A stretch of 64,000 nt of DNA, taken from Clostridia bacterium. GTDB taxonomy: Bacteria; Bacillota; Clostridia; Oscillospirales; Acutalibacteraceae. Under the pieces are notes generated by a model. It ran no database searches and was not told where the DNA came from. It saw only the letters and a list, made by a program, of their open reading frames with translations. The position numbers and the translations under genes were made by a program. Where the stretch lies: NCBI GenBank assembly GCA_024404115.1, contig JAKSQM010000001.1, positions 1 to 64,000 on the forward strand, given 5' to 3'. This document shows positions 33,732 through 42,996 of the stretch, piece by piece (position 1 is the first letter of the stretch; every line of letters starts with the position of its first letter).

Positions 33732-34673
33732 TCAATAATCGTATTCGTCTTCGTCTTTCTTCTTTTTGTTTGCGATAACGATACCTGCTGTTGCTGCTGC
33801 AATAAGTGCTACTGCGGAGCCGCCGATTACGCCAATCATTTTTTTGTTGTATTCGGGCTTCTCTTTCTCTTCTGTTTCAGCGCCAGTGTCTATTTCATCA
33901 CCTGAGTACCAATCGTCGTCTTCATTCATAATGTCATCATCATATGTTTCGATATCCTCGGGAGCTGTTGTGCTCTCGTTCTCTGATGTGATATCCTCAG
34001 GAAGATCTGTTGTTGGAATTGATGTTGAAGTTGACTTTGTTGTAGTAGTTGATTTCGTTACCGTTGTTGGCTTCTTAGGATCAGCTTGTTTGGATACTGT
34101 TGGGATTGTTTTTGTTGGAACTGACTTTGTTGTAGCTTTAGTAGTAGCCTTTGTAGTTGACTTTGTAGTTGCCTTAGTTGTAGCTTTTGTGGTTGCCTTG
34201 GTTGTTGAAGCTGTGGTGGGCTTTGATGTTGAACCAGAAGCTGAACCGCTTACAACAGGAGTAACTGATCTGTTGCCGCCGTTATCTGTAACTGTGCAGC
34301 TTGATGCTGAGCCTGTGATGCTGTAGCTGCCCTCTTCAGGAACAGTGAATGTTGCTGTGATAACCTGACCGCCTGTGTAACCGTCAATAGAAGCCATAGA
34401 AACTTTACCGTTGTTTTTGTTGCCGTAGCCGCCATTAGCTGAAATTGAATCACAGGTAACACCTGCAGATGTGTTGAACTGGAAATCCATAGCGTTGAAG
34501 CTGCCGCTTGTGAGGTTAACTGCAACTGTAACCTTGTTGCCGTCTTTGCTTGTCTGTGTAACATTCAATGTGGGGTTGCCTGCTGCGCTTGCTTCAATAA
34601 CATATGCAGAAACAAGACCCATAACCATAATGAGGCTGAGAATGAGAGCAAGAATTTTTGCTGTCTTTTTCAT
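33732..34673 (-). CDS. Membrane-anchored cohesin-like surface protein
   Basis: From the ATG at 34673 (AAAGGAGAAAG upstream) the protein has 313 aa. It has a signal peptide (about 1-31) and a cohesin-like domain at about 32-145 (NPTLNVTQTSKDGNKVTVAV, and FNAMDFQFNT). A Thr/Lys linker of TTKATTK type is followed by an acidic stretch, and one transmembrane helix (MIGVIGGSAVALIAAATAGIVIA) near the C-terminus ends in KKKK. This architecture suits a cell-surface anchor that captures dockerin proteins, three of which are encoded next to it. There is no LPxTG sorting motif. Binding itself is inferred. Confidence 0.78.
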   Translation of the reverse strand: MKKTAKILALILSLIMVMGLVSAYVIEASAAGNPTLNVTQTSKDGNKVTVAVNLTSGSFNAMDFQFNTSAGVTCDSISANGGYGNKNNGKVSMASIDGYTGGQVITATFTVPEEGSYSITGSASSCTVTDNGGNRSVTPVVSGSASGSTSKPTTASTTKATTKATTKATTKSTTKATTKATTKSVPTKTIPTVSKQADPKKPTTVTKSTTTTKSTSTSIPTTDLPEDITSENESTTAPEDIETYDDDIMNEDDDWYSGDEIDTGAETEEKEKPEYNKKMIGVIGGSAVALIAAATAGIVIANKKKKDEDEYDY

Positions 34674-34842
34674 AAAACTTTCTCCTTTAATAATTCTTTC
34701 GGGTGCAGTGTTTGCAGATGGAAACACCTCCCGATTACGAGATTGCCTATATAATATCAGAAAATGTGCAATAAATCAACAGTTATTTTATGTTATTTAC
34801 AGTTTGTTAAAATCTGACTGCCCTCCACAGGCAAAATAAGCA

Positions 34843-34871
34843 TTGACACACGCTTTTAATTTGTGTATAAT
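34843..34871 (+). promoter_or_regulatory. Consensus promoter for the dockerin gene pair
   Basis: TTGACA (34843-34848), a 17-base spacer and TATAAT (34866-34871) match the vegetative consensus exactly. They lie 33 bases before the start of the first dockerin gene and probably drive both 34905-36059 and 36079-37104. Confidence 0.8.
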
Positions 34872-34904
34872 GTGTTTGAATATAGATTAGGTGGGTGTTG
34901 CCTG

Positions 34905-36059
34905 ATGAGAGCTTTTTTAAAAGTAATTGCTCTTGTTTTGTGTATTTCTCTTATTTTGCCCATATGCTCTCTTATGTCCTTTGCGGCATTCCCAGGGGAG
35001 CCTACACTGAGTATTATCAAAATGCCCGACAGGGTTGATTATTATGAAGGAACCGACTGGTATTATGACTCTAACGGTACAATACTTACCTATAAGGATC
35101 TTGACATCAGAGGCACAATAATCGGCTTTGAGGGGATGGAGGTTCCTTACTATGTATTCCCGTGGGGGCCGAATATGTTTTGCGCTGCCCGCAGCAACAG
35201 ATGGAAAGTCGGCGCAAACGATGCCTGCATTATCATTGATGATGTTGACGATGAATACGCTCCCATAACCGTATATTTTCATACCATTAAAAAGGTTTCT
35301 GTTGCAGAAGCTCCCACTGTTACACATTATATAAGAGGGTCTGACTGGTATTACGATAAATACGGAAACATTGCAATATATGACCTTTATCTTGACGGCA
35401 TAAAGCTTAAAGCTGAATATTCAGACGGCACAACAGGCTACATCACTAAAAAGGATGCTTTTATTGACTGGATAGTTGTTGATGACTATTTCCAGTATAA
35501 GCTTGGCTGCAACACAGTGTATGCCCTGTTCAACAAGCAGCCGCTTCCCTTTGAGATTTATATTGAGCTTGATGAAATCACCAGTGTGAGCCTTGGCTCT
35601 CTTCCAAAAAAATCCACTTTTGATTTTAACAAAGACTGGTTTATGGTCAGAGGAAAACCCCGTGCAGAGCTTGACCTGAGCGGAATGACCATCACAACAA
35701 AATATAACAACAACACAACAGAAACAGTCAGATATGATGACTGCCCCGAAAAATTTGAAATTATTCCCGGTCAGAATCTGAAGCCCGGATTCAATCAGAT
35801 TCGTATGATATATGATTCTAAATTTGAATTCACGGCGAATTTCTCTCTTCTTATGATGGGCGATATTGACTTTGACGGAATGATAAATTCAACTGATGCC
35901 CTGCTTGTGCTCAGAAGCACGGTTGGCACTGTTGAATTAAATGACCGCCAGACCATTTATGCAGATGTAAATGATGACGGCATTATAAACTCGGCAGATG
36001 CACTTTGTATTCAGCGCAGATGCGTCGGCCTCATAACAGCATTCGATGCAGAACTATAA
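34905..36059 (+). CDS. Secreted dockerin protein with three Ig-like repeats
   Basis: The 384-aa protein begins MRAFLKVIALVLCISLILP, a signal peptide. It then has three related modules of about 90 residues, each with a (D/K)DWYYD or KDWFM segment near its start, resembling bacterial Ig-like domains (LTYKDLDIRGTIIGFEGMEV, IAIYDLYLDGIKLKAEYSDG, and AELDLSGMTITTKYNNN). The C-terminal dockerin has two loops, DIDFDGMINSTDALLVL and DVNDDGIINSADALCIQ. No enzyme domain is seen. The next dockerin gene starts 19 bases downstream. It is divergent from the anchored cohesin gene. Likely function is a structural or adhesive surface subunit. Confidence 0.82.
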   Translation: MRAFLKVIALVLCISLILPICSLMSFAAFPGEPTLSIIKMPDRVDYYEGTDWYYDSNGTILTYKDLDIRGTIIGFEGMEVPYYVFPWGPNMFCAARSNRWKVGANDACIIIDDVDDEYAPITVYFHTIKKVSVAEAPTVTHYIRGSDWYYDKYGNIAIYDLYLDGIKLKAEYSDGTTGYITKKDAFIDWIVVDDYFQYKLGCNTVYALFNKQPLPFEIYIELDEITSVSLGSLPKKSTFDFNKDWFMVRGKPRAELDLSGMTITTKYNNNTTETVRYDDCPEKFEIIPGQNLKPGFNQIRMIYDSKFEFTANFSLLMMGDIDFDGMINSTDALLVLRSTVGTVELNDRQTIYADVNDDGIINSADALCIQRRCVGLITAFDAEL

Positions 36060-36078
36060 TATATCGGAGGAGATAATT

Positions 36079-37104
36079 ATGAAACATTTAAAAAGATCAT
36101 TATGCATTGTTCTTTCGCTGATTATAGCTTTTTCCGCTTTGGGATTATCTGTTTTTGCAGCTGACCCCGTACTTCCCGAAAACGCTTCATATGTAAGCGG
36201 CGACGCAGACGGAAACGCTATTGTAAACTCAGCAGATGCACTTACAATTCTCAACCATTCAATCGGTGAAATTGCTATTTCAGACGTTGTTCGTCTTACC
36301 GCTGCTGATGTTAATAATGACGGCAAGCTCAACTCAACTGATGCTCTGTACATACTTAACTTTAAGGTTGGCAACATCAACGAGTTCCCCCGCCATGACT
36401 ATAACCTTAAAAAGCTTGCAGGTAACATGATGGTTGACGGTTACACAGGCTGCGTTATCGACGCAAAGGGTGTTGGTCTTATCGGCTACGCTTACGATAT
36501 GAATGCAGGCGTTTTCTATGCAACAGGTGAAGGCTTCCAGCGTGAGTTCGGTTATGCTGAAATGTATGACCGTGTTGCAGTTGTTGGCACAATGCCTCTT
36601 GACACAACAAGAATTAAATTCAACTATGACGGCAAAGACTGGATGGTTCAGTTCTGGAAAGGCTTCTACGGTCTTGTATTTGCAGGCTGCGAAATTGGTA
36701 TCTACAACCGTCCCGAAGGCATGGGCGATGATTTCTCAGCATACAACGTTGTTACTCAGGAATATTATCAGGACTTCACAATTGAATTTTTCTACAATAA
36801 TCCTGACAGAGCAACTCTCTTCGGCAAGGCAGAGCCTGACTTCACAAGAAGCACAAGAACATGGTGGTTCACCGCTTTCGAGCCCTCAATTAACGTTTCT
36901 CCTGCAACAAACGTTCCTAAGATGAAGTTTAAGTGCACAATGAAATTCAATGACCCGGGTCTTTATAAGGCATATGTTGAAGCTATGAAGGATGTTGACA
37001 ACATCTTTGCTAACTACACAGGTAAGGCAAGAAGCTTCTACTTCGTAGAGGGTCAGAACTTTAAACAGCTTGGCAACAACACTGTTTGGTTCGAGTGGCA
37101 ATAA
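36079..37104 (+). CDS. Secreted protein with N-terminal dockerin and DUF4474-like domain
   Basis: From the ATG at 36079 (CGGAGGAGATAATT upstream) the protein has 341 aa. A signal peptide covers about 1-28. An N-terminal dockerin has loops DADGNAIVNSADALTIL and DVNNDGKLNSTDALYIL. A domain of about 230 residues follows with FGYAEMYDRVA, FNYDGKDWMVQFWKG and CEIGIYNRPEG, matching DUF4474, whose function is unknown. The N-terminal position of the dockerin is unusual, since most are C-terminal. It is followed by a strong terminator. Confidence 0.82.
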   Translation: MKHLKRSLCIVLSLIIAFSALGLSVFAADPVLPENASYVSGDADGNAIVNSADALTILNHSIGEIAISDVVRLTAADVNNDGKLNSTDALYILNFKVGNINEFPRHDYNLKKLAGNMMVDGYTGCVIDAKGVGLIGYAYDMNAGVFYATGEGFQREFGYAEMYDRVAVVGTMPLDTTRIKFNYDGKDWMVQFWKGFYGLVFAGCEIGIYNRPEGMGDDFSAYNVVTQEYYQDFTIEFFYNNPDRATLFGKAEPDFTRSTRTWWFTAFEPSINVSPATNVPKMKFKCTMKFNDPGLYKAYVEAMKDVDNIFANYTGKARSFYFVEGQNFKQLGNNTVWFEWQ

Positions 37105-37116
37105 TATTTAACTCTC

Positions 37117-37153
37117 AGCGGGCTTTCATTTTGGTGAAAGTCCGCTTTTTTTT
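37117..37153 (+). terminator. Rho-independent terminator after the dockerin operon
   Basis: AGCGGGCTTTCA and TGAAAGTCCGCT pair with one G-T mismatch around TTTTGG, followed by eight Ts. It lies 12 bases after the stop codon. Confidence 0.92.
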
Positions 37154-37165
37154 GTGCGTTTATTG

Positions 37166-37194
37166 TTGACAAATATCGGCTGAAATAATATAAT
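37166..37194 (+). promoter_or_regulatory. Consensus promoter of serS
   Basis: TTGACA, 17 bases and TATAAT lie 76 bases before the serS start. The leader is too short for a T-box, and no T-box specifier features are visible. Confidence 0.8.
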
Positions 37195-37270
37195 ACATTT
37201 GTATGTTTATAGGCAGATTTTTGACAGTTTGCGTATTTATTCTATTTATTTAAGAAAAGGAGCAATTAAA

Positions 37271-38554
37271 ATGCTTGATTTGAAATTTTTAAGAGAGAAC
37301 CCTGAAATTGTTAAACAGAACATCAAAAATAAATTTCAGGACAGTAAGCTTCCTCTCGTTGACGAAGTAATTGAACTTGATAAAGAAAGAAGAGCTGCAA
37401 AGGGCGAGGCTGATGCTCTTCGTGCTGGCAGAAACAAAATCTCAAAGCAGATTGGCGCACTTATGGCTCAGGGCAAAAAAGAAGAGGCTGAAGAAGTTAA
37501 AATTCAGGTTACAAAGAATGCTCAGCGCCTTGCAGAGCTTGAAGCTCTTGAGGCAGAGTATAATGAAAAAATCACTAAGATTATGATGACAATCCCCAAC
37601 ATCATTGACCCGTCAGTTCCTATCGGTAAGGATGACAGCGAAAATGTTGAGGTTCAGAAATACGGCGAGCCTTTCGTTCCCGATTATGAAATCCCTTATC
37701 ACACAGAGATTATGGAACAGTTCAACGGCATCGACCTTGACAGCGCAAGAGATGTTGCAGGTAACGGCTTCTATTATCTTATGGGCGATATTGCAAGACT
37801 TCACTCAGCAGTTATCTCTTATGCAAGAGATTTCATGATTGACAGAGGCTTTACTTATTGCGTTCCGCCCTTTATGATTCGCAGCAACGTTGTAACAGGC
37901 GTTATGAGCTTTGCTGAAATGGACGCTATGATGTATAAAATCGAAGGCGAGGACCTTTACCTTATCGGCACAAGCGAACATTCAATGATCGGTAAATTTA
38001 TTGACAAAATCCTTCCCGAAGAATCACTTCCACAGACTCTTACAAGCTATTCACCCTGCTTCCGTAAAGAAAAGGGCGCACATGGCATTGAAGAGCGTGG
38101 CGTTTACAGAATACACCAGTTTGAGAAGCAGGAAATGATTGTTGTCTGCAAACCTGAAGACAGCAAAATGTGGTTTGATAAGCTCTGGCAGAATACTGTT
38201 GACCTTTTCCGCTCACTTGATATTCCTGTCAGAACACTTGAATGCTGCTCTGGCGACCTTGCAGACCTTAAAGTTAAGAGCGTTGACGTTGAAGCATGGT
38301 CTCCCAGACAGAAGAAATATTTTGAAGTTGGCAGCTGCTCAAACCTTGGTGATGCACAGGCAAGAAGACTTAAAATCCGTGTAAACGGCAAAGACGGCAA
38401 ATATCTTGCTCACACACTTAACAATACCGTTGTTGCTCCACCCAGAATGCTTATTGCTTTCCTTGAGAACAACCTTAATGAGGATGGCAGTGTTCGTATT
38501 CCTGAGGCACTCAGACCTTATATGGGCGGCAAAGCGGTTATTGATAAGAAATAA
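37271..38554 (+). CDS. serS: Seryl-tRNA synthetase
   Basis: From the ATG at 37271 (AAAAGGAG upstream) the protein has 427 aa and begins MLDLKFLRENPEIVKQN, the standard SerRS N-terminus. The coiled-coil arm spans about 30-100. Class II motifs follow: motif 2 around FRKEKGAHGIEERGVYRIHQF and motif 3 around NGTVV-type NNTVVAPPRMLIAFLEN. It charges tRNA-Ser in the cytoplasm. Typical full length with no defects. An upstream frame extension of 24 codons has no ribosome site. Confidence 0.97.
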   Translation: MLDLKFLRENPEIVKQNIKNKFQDSKLPLVDEVIELDKERRAAKGEADALRAGRNKISKQIGALMAQGKKEEAEEVKIQVTKNAQRLAELEALEAEYNEKITKIMMTIPNIIDPSVPIGKDDSENVEVQKYGEPFVPDYEIPYHTEIMEQFNGIDLDSARDVAGNGFYYLMGDIARLHSAVISYARDFMIDRGFTYCVPPFMIRSNVVTGVMSFAEMDAMMYKIEGEDLYLIGTSEHSMIGKFIDKILPEESLPQTLTSYSPCFRKEKGAHGIEERGVYRIHQFEKQEMIVVCKPEDSKMWFDKLWQNTVDLFRSLDIPVRTLECCSGDLADLKVKSVDVEAWSPRQKKYFEVGSCSNLGDAQARRLKIRVNGKDGKYLAHTLNNTVVAPPRMLIAFLENNLNEDGSVRIPEALRPYMGGKAVIDKK

Positions 38555-38577
38555 AATCCAAAAGAGGTATATTATCA

Positions 38578-40182
38578 ATGAGTAGCGCAATTCCCTGCAC
38601 CGTTATGCTCCCAAGAGCAGAATCACCCGAAAGCGTAGGCGTAGATTCAAAGGTGCTGGCAGAATACATTGACAATATTGAAAAGAATAAGTTCCGATTT
38701 GACAGCCTTATGATATTCAGACATGGCAAAGTTGCCGCAGAGTATTACTGGCGACCTTATACGGAAAATACTTTTCACGATATGTATTCTTTCAGCAAAA
38801 CTGTTACTGCAACAGCGGTTGGCTTTGCAATCGACGAAGGTCTTTTGTCCCTCGACACAAAGGTTTATTCATTCTTCCCAGAGAAGTATGCCAAGCTCAC
38901 AGGCAAAGAAAAAGAGCGTGCTGACAAGCAGACTATCCACTCTCTTCTTTCAATGCGTTCTGGCAAAAACATAAGCCTTTTTGCCGATAAAGAAAAGAAT
39001 GACTGGACAGACATGTATATGGATACAAAATTCAGCTGCGACCCCGATAAAAAATGGGGCTACATCAGCGAAAATATCTATATGCTTGCAAAAATTGTTT
39101 CAATCGTTTCTGGCATGACAGTTACAGAGTATCTTACACCCCGCCTTTATGAGCCCCTTGAAATGGGCGTTCCCAGATGGGAGGGCGACCATGACGGCAT
39201 TGAATCCGGCGGTTGGGGTATTCAGATGTCAACTGAGCAGATGGCAAAGTTTACACTTGTTTATCTTCAGGATGGTATGTGGAACGGCAAACAGGTTCTT
39301 CCAAAATCATGGCTCGACGTTTGCCAGAAATCACATATTGCAAAGGTTCCCTGTGTGATTCATGACGGTACAAGCTACGGCTATCAGATGTGGCTTAACA
39401 ACAACCCCAAATATGTCAGATTTGACGGCCTTTTCGGTCAGATTTCAGTTATCTTCCCCGAATATGACGCATTCGTTATGTTCAACGCATCAGACCCCCG
39501 TGAATACGAGTTCATCAAGGATATTTTCAACTTCTTCCCCCGTGGATTTATTGACAGCACCTCTGAAAAATCGGCAGAGGAGCTTGCTCAGTACAAGAGA
39601 GATTCCATCCGCAAATGTTACGACTGGAGCGAGGCTACACCCAGAAACGACAAGATGGAAAAGCTTGTTGACGGCAAGAAGATTAACCTTAAAATCCGTG
39701 ATAATATCAGTGCCCTCGGCATTATGACTTATTTCACATGGAGCAAGCATGCAGGCAGAATGGAATACTGCAAATTTGACTTCAAATCAGAAACACCTAA
39801 ATTCATCTGGAAAGAGAAAAACAGCGAAGAGAACAGCATTGATATTGGCTTTGACGGCGACTTTGCCATTTCTGAGGCAACAATTGCCGATGTTAAATTC
39901 GATATGGCTGTTCAGGGCAACTGGATTGGCGATAAATTAAAGCTTAACATCCGCCCCCTTGGCAGAACTCAGCGCCGTGAGATGATTTTTAAATTCACAA
40001 AGAATGGTGCAAAAATCAAATCAAACGCACTGCCCAACCTTGGCGAGCTGCTTGTTTTCTATGCTTATTTCAGTGGATTCAAGATTCCAAATGCTATCAG
40101 ATCCCTCATCGTTAATCATGTAATCAAAATTGCAAACGCTGTATGGATGGACCCTGACGCAAAAGGAAAATTTGAAAAATAA
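38578..40182 (+). CDS. Beta-lactamase-family serine hydrolase
   Basis: The 534-aa protein carries the SxxK motif in MYSFSKTVTATAVGFAIDEG (about residues 75-94). A YxS-type segment lies near WGYISENIYMLAKIV and GGWGIQMSTEQMAKF further on, typical of the class C/esterase-like group. The C-terminal third (about 370-534) is a beta-rich extension of the kind seen in such hydrolases. No signal peptide is visible, so it is probably cytoplasmic. GAGGT precedes the ATG. Substrate unknown; an esterase or peptidase role is as likely as any. Confidence 0.82.
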   Translation: MSSAIPCTVMLPRAESPESVGVDSKVLAEYIDNIEKNKFRFDSLMIFRHGKVAAEYYWRPYTENTFHDMYSFSKTVTATAVGFAIDEGLLSLDTKVYSFFPEKYAKLTGKEKERADKQTIHSLLSMRSGKNISLFADKEKNDWTDMYMDTKFSCDPDKKWGYISENIYMLAKIVSIVSGMTVTEYLTPRLYEPLEMGVPRWEGDHDGIESGGWGIQMSTEQMAKFTLVYLQDGMWNGKQVLPKSWLDVCQKSHIAKVPCVIHDGTSYGYQMWLNNNPKYVRFDGLFGQISVIFPEYDAFVMFNASDPREYEFIKDIFNFFPRGFIDSTSEKSAEELAQYKRDSIRKCYDWSEATPRNDKMEKLVDGKKINLKIRDNISALGIMTYFTWSKHAGRMEYCKFDFKSETPKFIWKEKNSEENSIDIGFDGDFAISEATIADVKFDMAVQGNWIGDKLKLNIRPLGRTQRREMIFKFTKNGAKIKSNALPNLGELLVFYAYFSGFKIPNAIRSLIVNHVIKIANAVWMDPDAKGKFEK

Positions 40183-40192
40183 TATTCAGATT

Positions 40193-40231
40193 AACTGCTG
40201 TTTCGGCTTTTGTCGAAATGGCAGTTTTTTT
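40193..40231 (+). terminator. Terminator after the serine hydrolase gene
   Basis: AACTGC..TTTCG pairs with CGAAA..GCAGTT, followed by seven Ts. It lies 10 bases beyond the stop codon. Confidence 0.88.
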
Positions 40232-40324
40232 GTCTGTAAAGCCATTTTTTGCTTCTATTGTAAGGTTTTGTAAGTCGATTTTATTATAAAATACACATAT
40301 TATTAAGCTGTTCAAATAAAAAAC

Positions 40325-40353
40325 TTGACATCAATTACAAAATGATGTAAAAT
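40325..40353 (+). promoter_or_regulatory. Promoter of rny
   Basis: TTGACA, a 17-base spacer and TAAAAT lie about 115 bases before the rny start. The leader between them contains a short CAGCGGATTTCCGCTTG palindrome (about 40393-40410) of unknown role. Nothing else is evident in the 285-base gap. Confidence 0.75.
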
Positions 40354-40467
40354 AGCATAGATAGTAGTCTAATATGCCGTATTAGATGAACTCAGCGGAT
40401 TTCCGCTTGATGATAATTTACAGAAGTTATTATTATACTAAAAATCTACAAGGAGGTGTTGTTAACT

Positions 40468-42030
40468 TTGGTAAGTATTAAAACAGGATTTTTTGTTGGC
40501 ATTATTCTTGCTTGCGTAGTTGTTGCTCTTATCGCTGGCGTTGCAGTTGGCATTATTTACCGCAAAAAGGTTGCAGAGGCAGCCATCGGCTCAGCTAAGC
40601 AGGAAGCTACACGAATAGTAAACGAAGCTGTTTCAAAAGCAGAATCAGTTAAGAAAGAGAAAGTTCTTGAAGCTAAGGATGAAATCCACAAGCAGCGTTC
40701 TGAAATGGAACGTGAGTTGAGAGACAGACGAAATGAAGTTCAACGGCAGGAACGTCGTCTTAATCAAAAAGAAGAATCTCTTGATAAGAAAACAGAAAAC
40801 CTTGAAAAGAAAGAAGAAACCCTTGCAGAGAAAATCAGAGCAGCTGAGAAAAAGGATGAGGAAATCGAAACACTCAAACGCAGTCAGCTTGAAATGCTTG
40901 AAAGAATTTCGGGTTTCACCAAAGAACAGGCAAAGGATTTCCTGCTTAAAACACTTGAGGATGACCTTACACACGAAAAGGCACTTAAAGTTTATGACTA
41001 TGAGCAGAAAACCAAGGACGAATCAGAAGCTCTCGCAAGGGAGATTATTGCAACAGCAATACAGCGCTGCGCCGCAGACCACAGTGCGGAGGCTACAGTT
41101 TCTGTTGTTGCCCTGCCCAACGATGAAATGAAGGGCAGAATCATCGGCAGAGAGGGACGAAACATCAGAACTCTCGAAACAATCACAGGTGTTGACCTTA
41201 TTATTGACGATACACCCGAAGCTATCACAATTTCATGCTTCGAGCCTGTACGCCGTGAGGTTGCACGCAGGACTCTTGAAAAGCTTATTACAGACGGCAG
41301 AGTTCACCCTGCAAGAATTGAGGAGCTTTTTGAAAAATCACGCAAAGAGGTTGAACATACAATCAAGCAGGCTGGTGAAAGAGCTGCTATTGACGCTGGC
41401 GTTAACGGAATCCACCCCGAGCTCATTAAACAGCTTGGTAAGTTGAAATTCCGCACAAGCTACGGTCAGAATGTTCTTAACCATTCACTTGAGGTTTCAT
41501 ATATCGCTGGTCTTATGGCTGCCGAGCTTGGTGCAGATGTTAAGCTTGCAAAGCGTGCAGGTCTTCTTCACGATATCGGCAAGGCTCTTGACCACGAGAT
41601 GGAAGGTTCTCACATTGAGCTTGGTGTTGAATATGCCAAGAAATACAAAGAGAACGATCAGGTTGTTCACGCTATTCAGGCTCACCATGGTGATGTTGAG
41701 GCTAAAACAATCGTTGCGTGTCTTGTTCAGGCGGCAGATGCTATTTCAGCCGCAAGACCGGGAGCAAGAAGAGAAAATCTTCAGAATTACATCAAACGCC
41801 TTGAAAAGCTTGAAGAAATTTCAAATTCATTCAGCGGTGTTGAAAAGTCATTTGCAATTCAGGCTGGCCGTGAAATCAGAATTATGGTTAAGCCCGAAGC
41901 TGTTTCAGATGACCAGATGGTTCTTGTTGCAAGAGATATTGCAAAGAAGATTGAGGATGAACTTGAATATCCGGGTCAGATTAAGGTAAATGTTGTTCGT
42001 GAAAGCAGAGCAATAAGTTTTGCAAAATAA
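40468..42030 (+). CDS. rny: Ribonuclease Y
   Basis: Starting from TTG at 40468 the protein has 520 aa, the standard length. AAGGAGG lies 11 bases upstream; start codons in frame at 40456 and 40459 overlap or touch that site. An N-terminal membrane helix ([23 protein letters not shown]) leads into a long charged coiled coil (about 30-170). A KH domain follows ([17 protein letters not shown]), then an HD domain ([12 protein letters not shown] and HHGDVEAKT). RNase Y is the membrane-bound endonuclease that initiates mRNA decay in Firmicutes. All key motifs are intact. Confidence 0.96.
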   Translation: MVSIKTGFFVGIILACVVVALIAGVAVGIIYRKKVAEAAIGSAKQEATRIVNEAVSKAESVKKEKVLEAKDEIHKQRSEMERELRDRRNEVQRQERRLNQKEESLDKKTENLEKKEETLAEKIRAAEKKDEEIETLKRSQLEMLERISGFTKEQAKDFLLKTLEDDLTHEKALKVYDYEQKTKDESEALAREIIATAIQRCAADHSAEATVSVVALPNDEMKGRIIGREGRNIRTLETITGVDLIIDDTPEAITISCFEPVRREVARRTLEKLITDGRVHPARIEELFEKSRKEVEHTIKQAGERAAIDAGVNGIHPELIKQLGKLKFRTSYGQNVLNHSLEVSYIAGLMAAELGADVKLAKRAGLLHDIGKALDHEMEGSHIELGVEYAKKYKENDQVVHAIQAHHGDVEAKTIVACLVQAADAISAARPGARRENLQNYIKRLEKLEEISNSFSGVEKSFAIQAGREIRIMVKPEAVSDDQMVLVARDIAKKIEDELEYPGQIKVNVVRESRAISFAK

Positions 42031-42036
42031 AAAATG

Positions 42037-42064
42037 CGGCAGAGTTGGGAAATCGGCTCTGCCG
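42037..42064 (+). terminator. Terminator-like hairpin after rny
   Basis: CGGCAGAG and CTCTGCCG form a perfect 8-bp stem with a 12-base loop and a short T-run. It lies 6 bases after the stop and just before the ribosome site of the next gene, so read-through is possible. Confidence 0.75.
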
Positions 42065-42086
42065 TTTATATTAGGCGGTGTATTTT

Positions 42087-42857
42087 ATGGATTTAAAACC
42101 ATTTATAAAAAATGAGGGCGAAAAGCCACTTGATAATATTGTTTCAGATGGTGGAATGTGCGGCATTTTCCGTGCAATCGGCTTTATTGGCGACAGTCTT
42201 TCATCTGGCGAATTTGAAATTGTTGAAGAGGGCAAGGATAAGGTTTATCTTGACTGCTTCCAGTATTCATGGGGTCAGTATATTGCAAGAGCCGCAGGGC
42301 TTAAAGCAAGAAATTTTTCCCGTGGAGGTATGACCGCAGAAGAATATTGGGAATCCTTTGCAGATGCCAACGGATTCTGGAGCGAGGAGCTTCTCTGTCA
42401 GGCATATGTTGTGGCTCTTGGTGTTAATGACGTTGTGAACAGAGGCATGGAGGCTGGCTCTGTTAAGGACATCAACGAGGAGGACTACAATCTTAATGCC
42501 AACACCTTTGCAGGCTATTATGCAAGAATTATTCAGCGACTTAAAAAGATGAACCCACAGGCAAAGTTTTTCTTTGTTACACTTCCAAAATGCTGGAAAT
42601 ACGGTGAAAAATCACAACAGGCATCAGCGGTTATCAGAGAGTTAGCGGAGTATTTTGACAATACATATGTAATCGACCTTGAAAAGTATGCGCCAGTTTA
42701 TGACGAGGAGTTTATGAGAAACTTTTTCCTTGAGGGGCATATGAACCCCGCAGGCTATCTGCTCACAGGCAAAATGATTGCGTCATATATTGATTGGATA
42801 ATCCGCAATAACCCCGAGGATTTTTATAAGGTGGGACTTATACCCTATTGTGAATAA
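42087..42857 (+). CDS. SGNH/GDSL-family hydrolase
   Basis: From the ATG at 42087 (TAGGCGGTG upstream) the protein has 256 aa. Block I is FIGDSLSSGEFE with the nucleophile Ser in GDS. NFSRGGMTAEEYW supplies the Gly block and LGVNDVVNRG the Asn block. GHMNPAGYLLTGKMIA contributes the terminal His-type block (here His in EGHMNPAG). These enzymes hydrolyse esters or acetyl groups, often on carbohydrates. No signal peptide is apparent, so it is probably cytoplasmic. It is followed by a hairpin that recurs downstream. Confidence 0.85.
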   Translation: MDLKPFIKNEGEKPLDNIVSDGGMCGIFRAIGFIGDSLSSGEFEIVEEGKDKVYLDCFQYSWGQYIARAAGLKARNFSRGGMTAEEYWESFADANGFWSEELLCQAYVVALGVNDVVNRGMEAGSVKDINEEDYNLNANTFAGYYARIIQRLKKMNPQAKFFFVTLPKCWKYGEKSQQASAVIRELAEYFDNTYVIDLEKYAPVYDEEFMRNFFLEGHMNPAGYLLTGKMIASYIDWIIRNNPEDFYKVGLIPYCE

Positions 42858-42862
42858 TATTA

Positions 42863-42892
42863 AAAGCAGGCGAATTTCCGTTCACCTGCTTA
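42863..42892 (+). terminator. Hairpin after the SGNH gene (recurs at 43995)
   Basis: AAGCAGG..GAA pairs with TTC..CCTGCTT, and a T-run follows. The same sequence with two or three changes recurs at 43995-44024, so the first repeat-protein gene is bracketed by near-identical hairpins. Confidence 0.8.
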
Positions 42893-42921
42893 ATTTTTTT
42901 ATTATAGTGAAAATAACGCTA

Positions 42922-42950
42922 TTGACTTTTGATACAATGCGATATAAAAT
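42922..42950 (+). promoter_or_regulatory. Promoter of the first Thr/Lys-repeat protein
   Basis: TTGACT, a 17-base spacer and TAAAAT. The -35, spacing and -10 are the same as at 44281-44309 ahead of the paralogous gene, suggesting common control. Confidence 0.7.
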
Positions 42951-42996
42951 AGACAAAAACCAATTTTTACTATATTATCGAACAGGAAGTGTGATT

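Noticed and set aside
33906..34326. Valine-rich plus-strand frame opposite the anchored cohesin gene
   Set aside because: It is the complement of the Thr/Lys linker and acidic tail, with no start signals.
37195..37270. T-box riboswitch ahead of serS
   Set aside because: The leader is only about 75 bases, with no specifier loop or T-box sequence.
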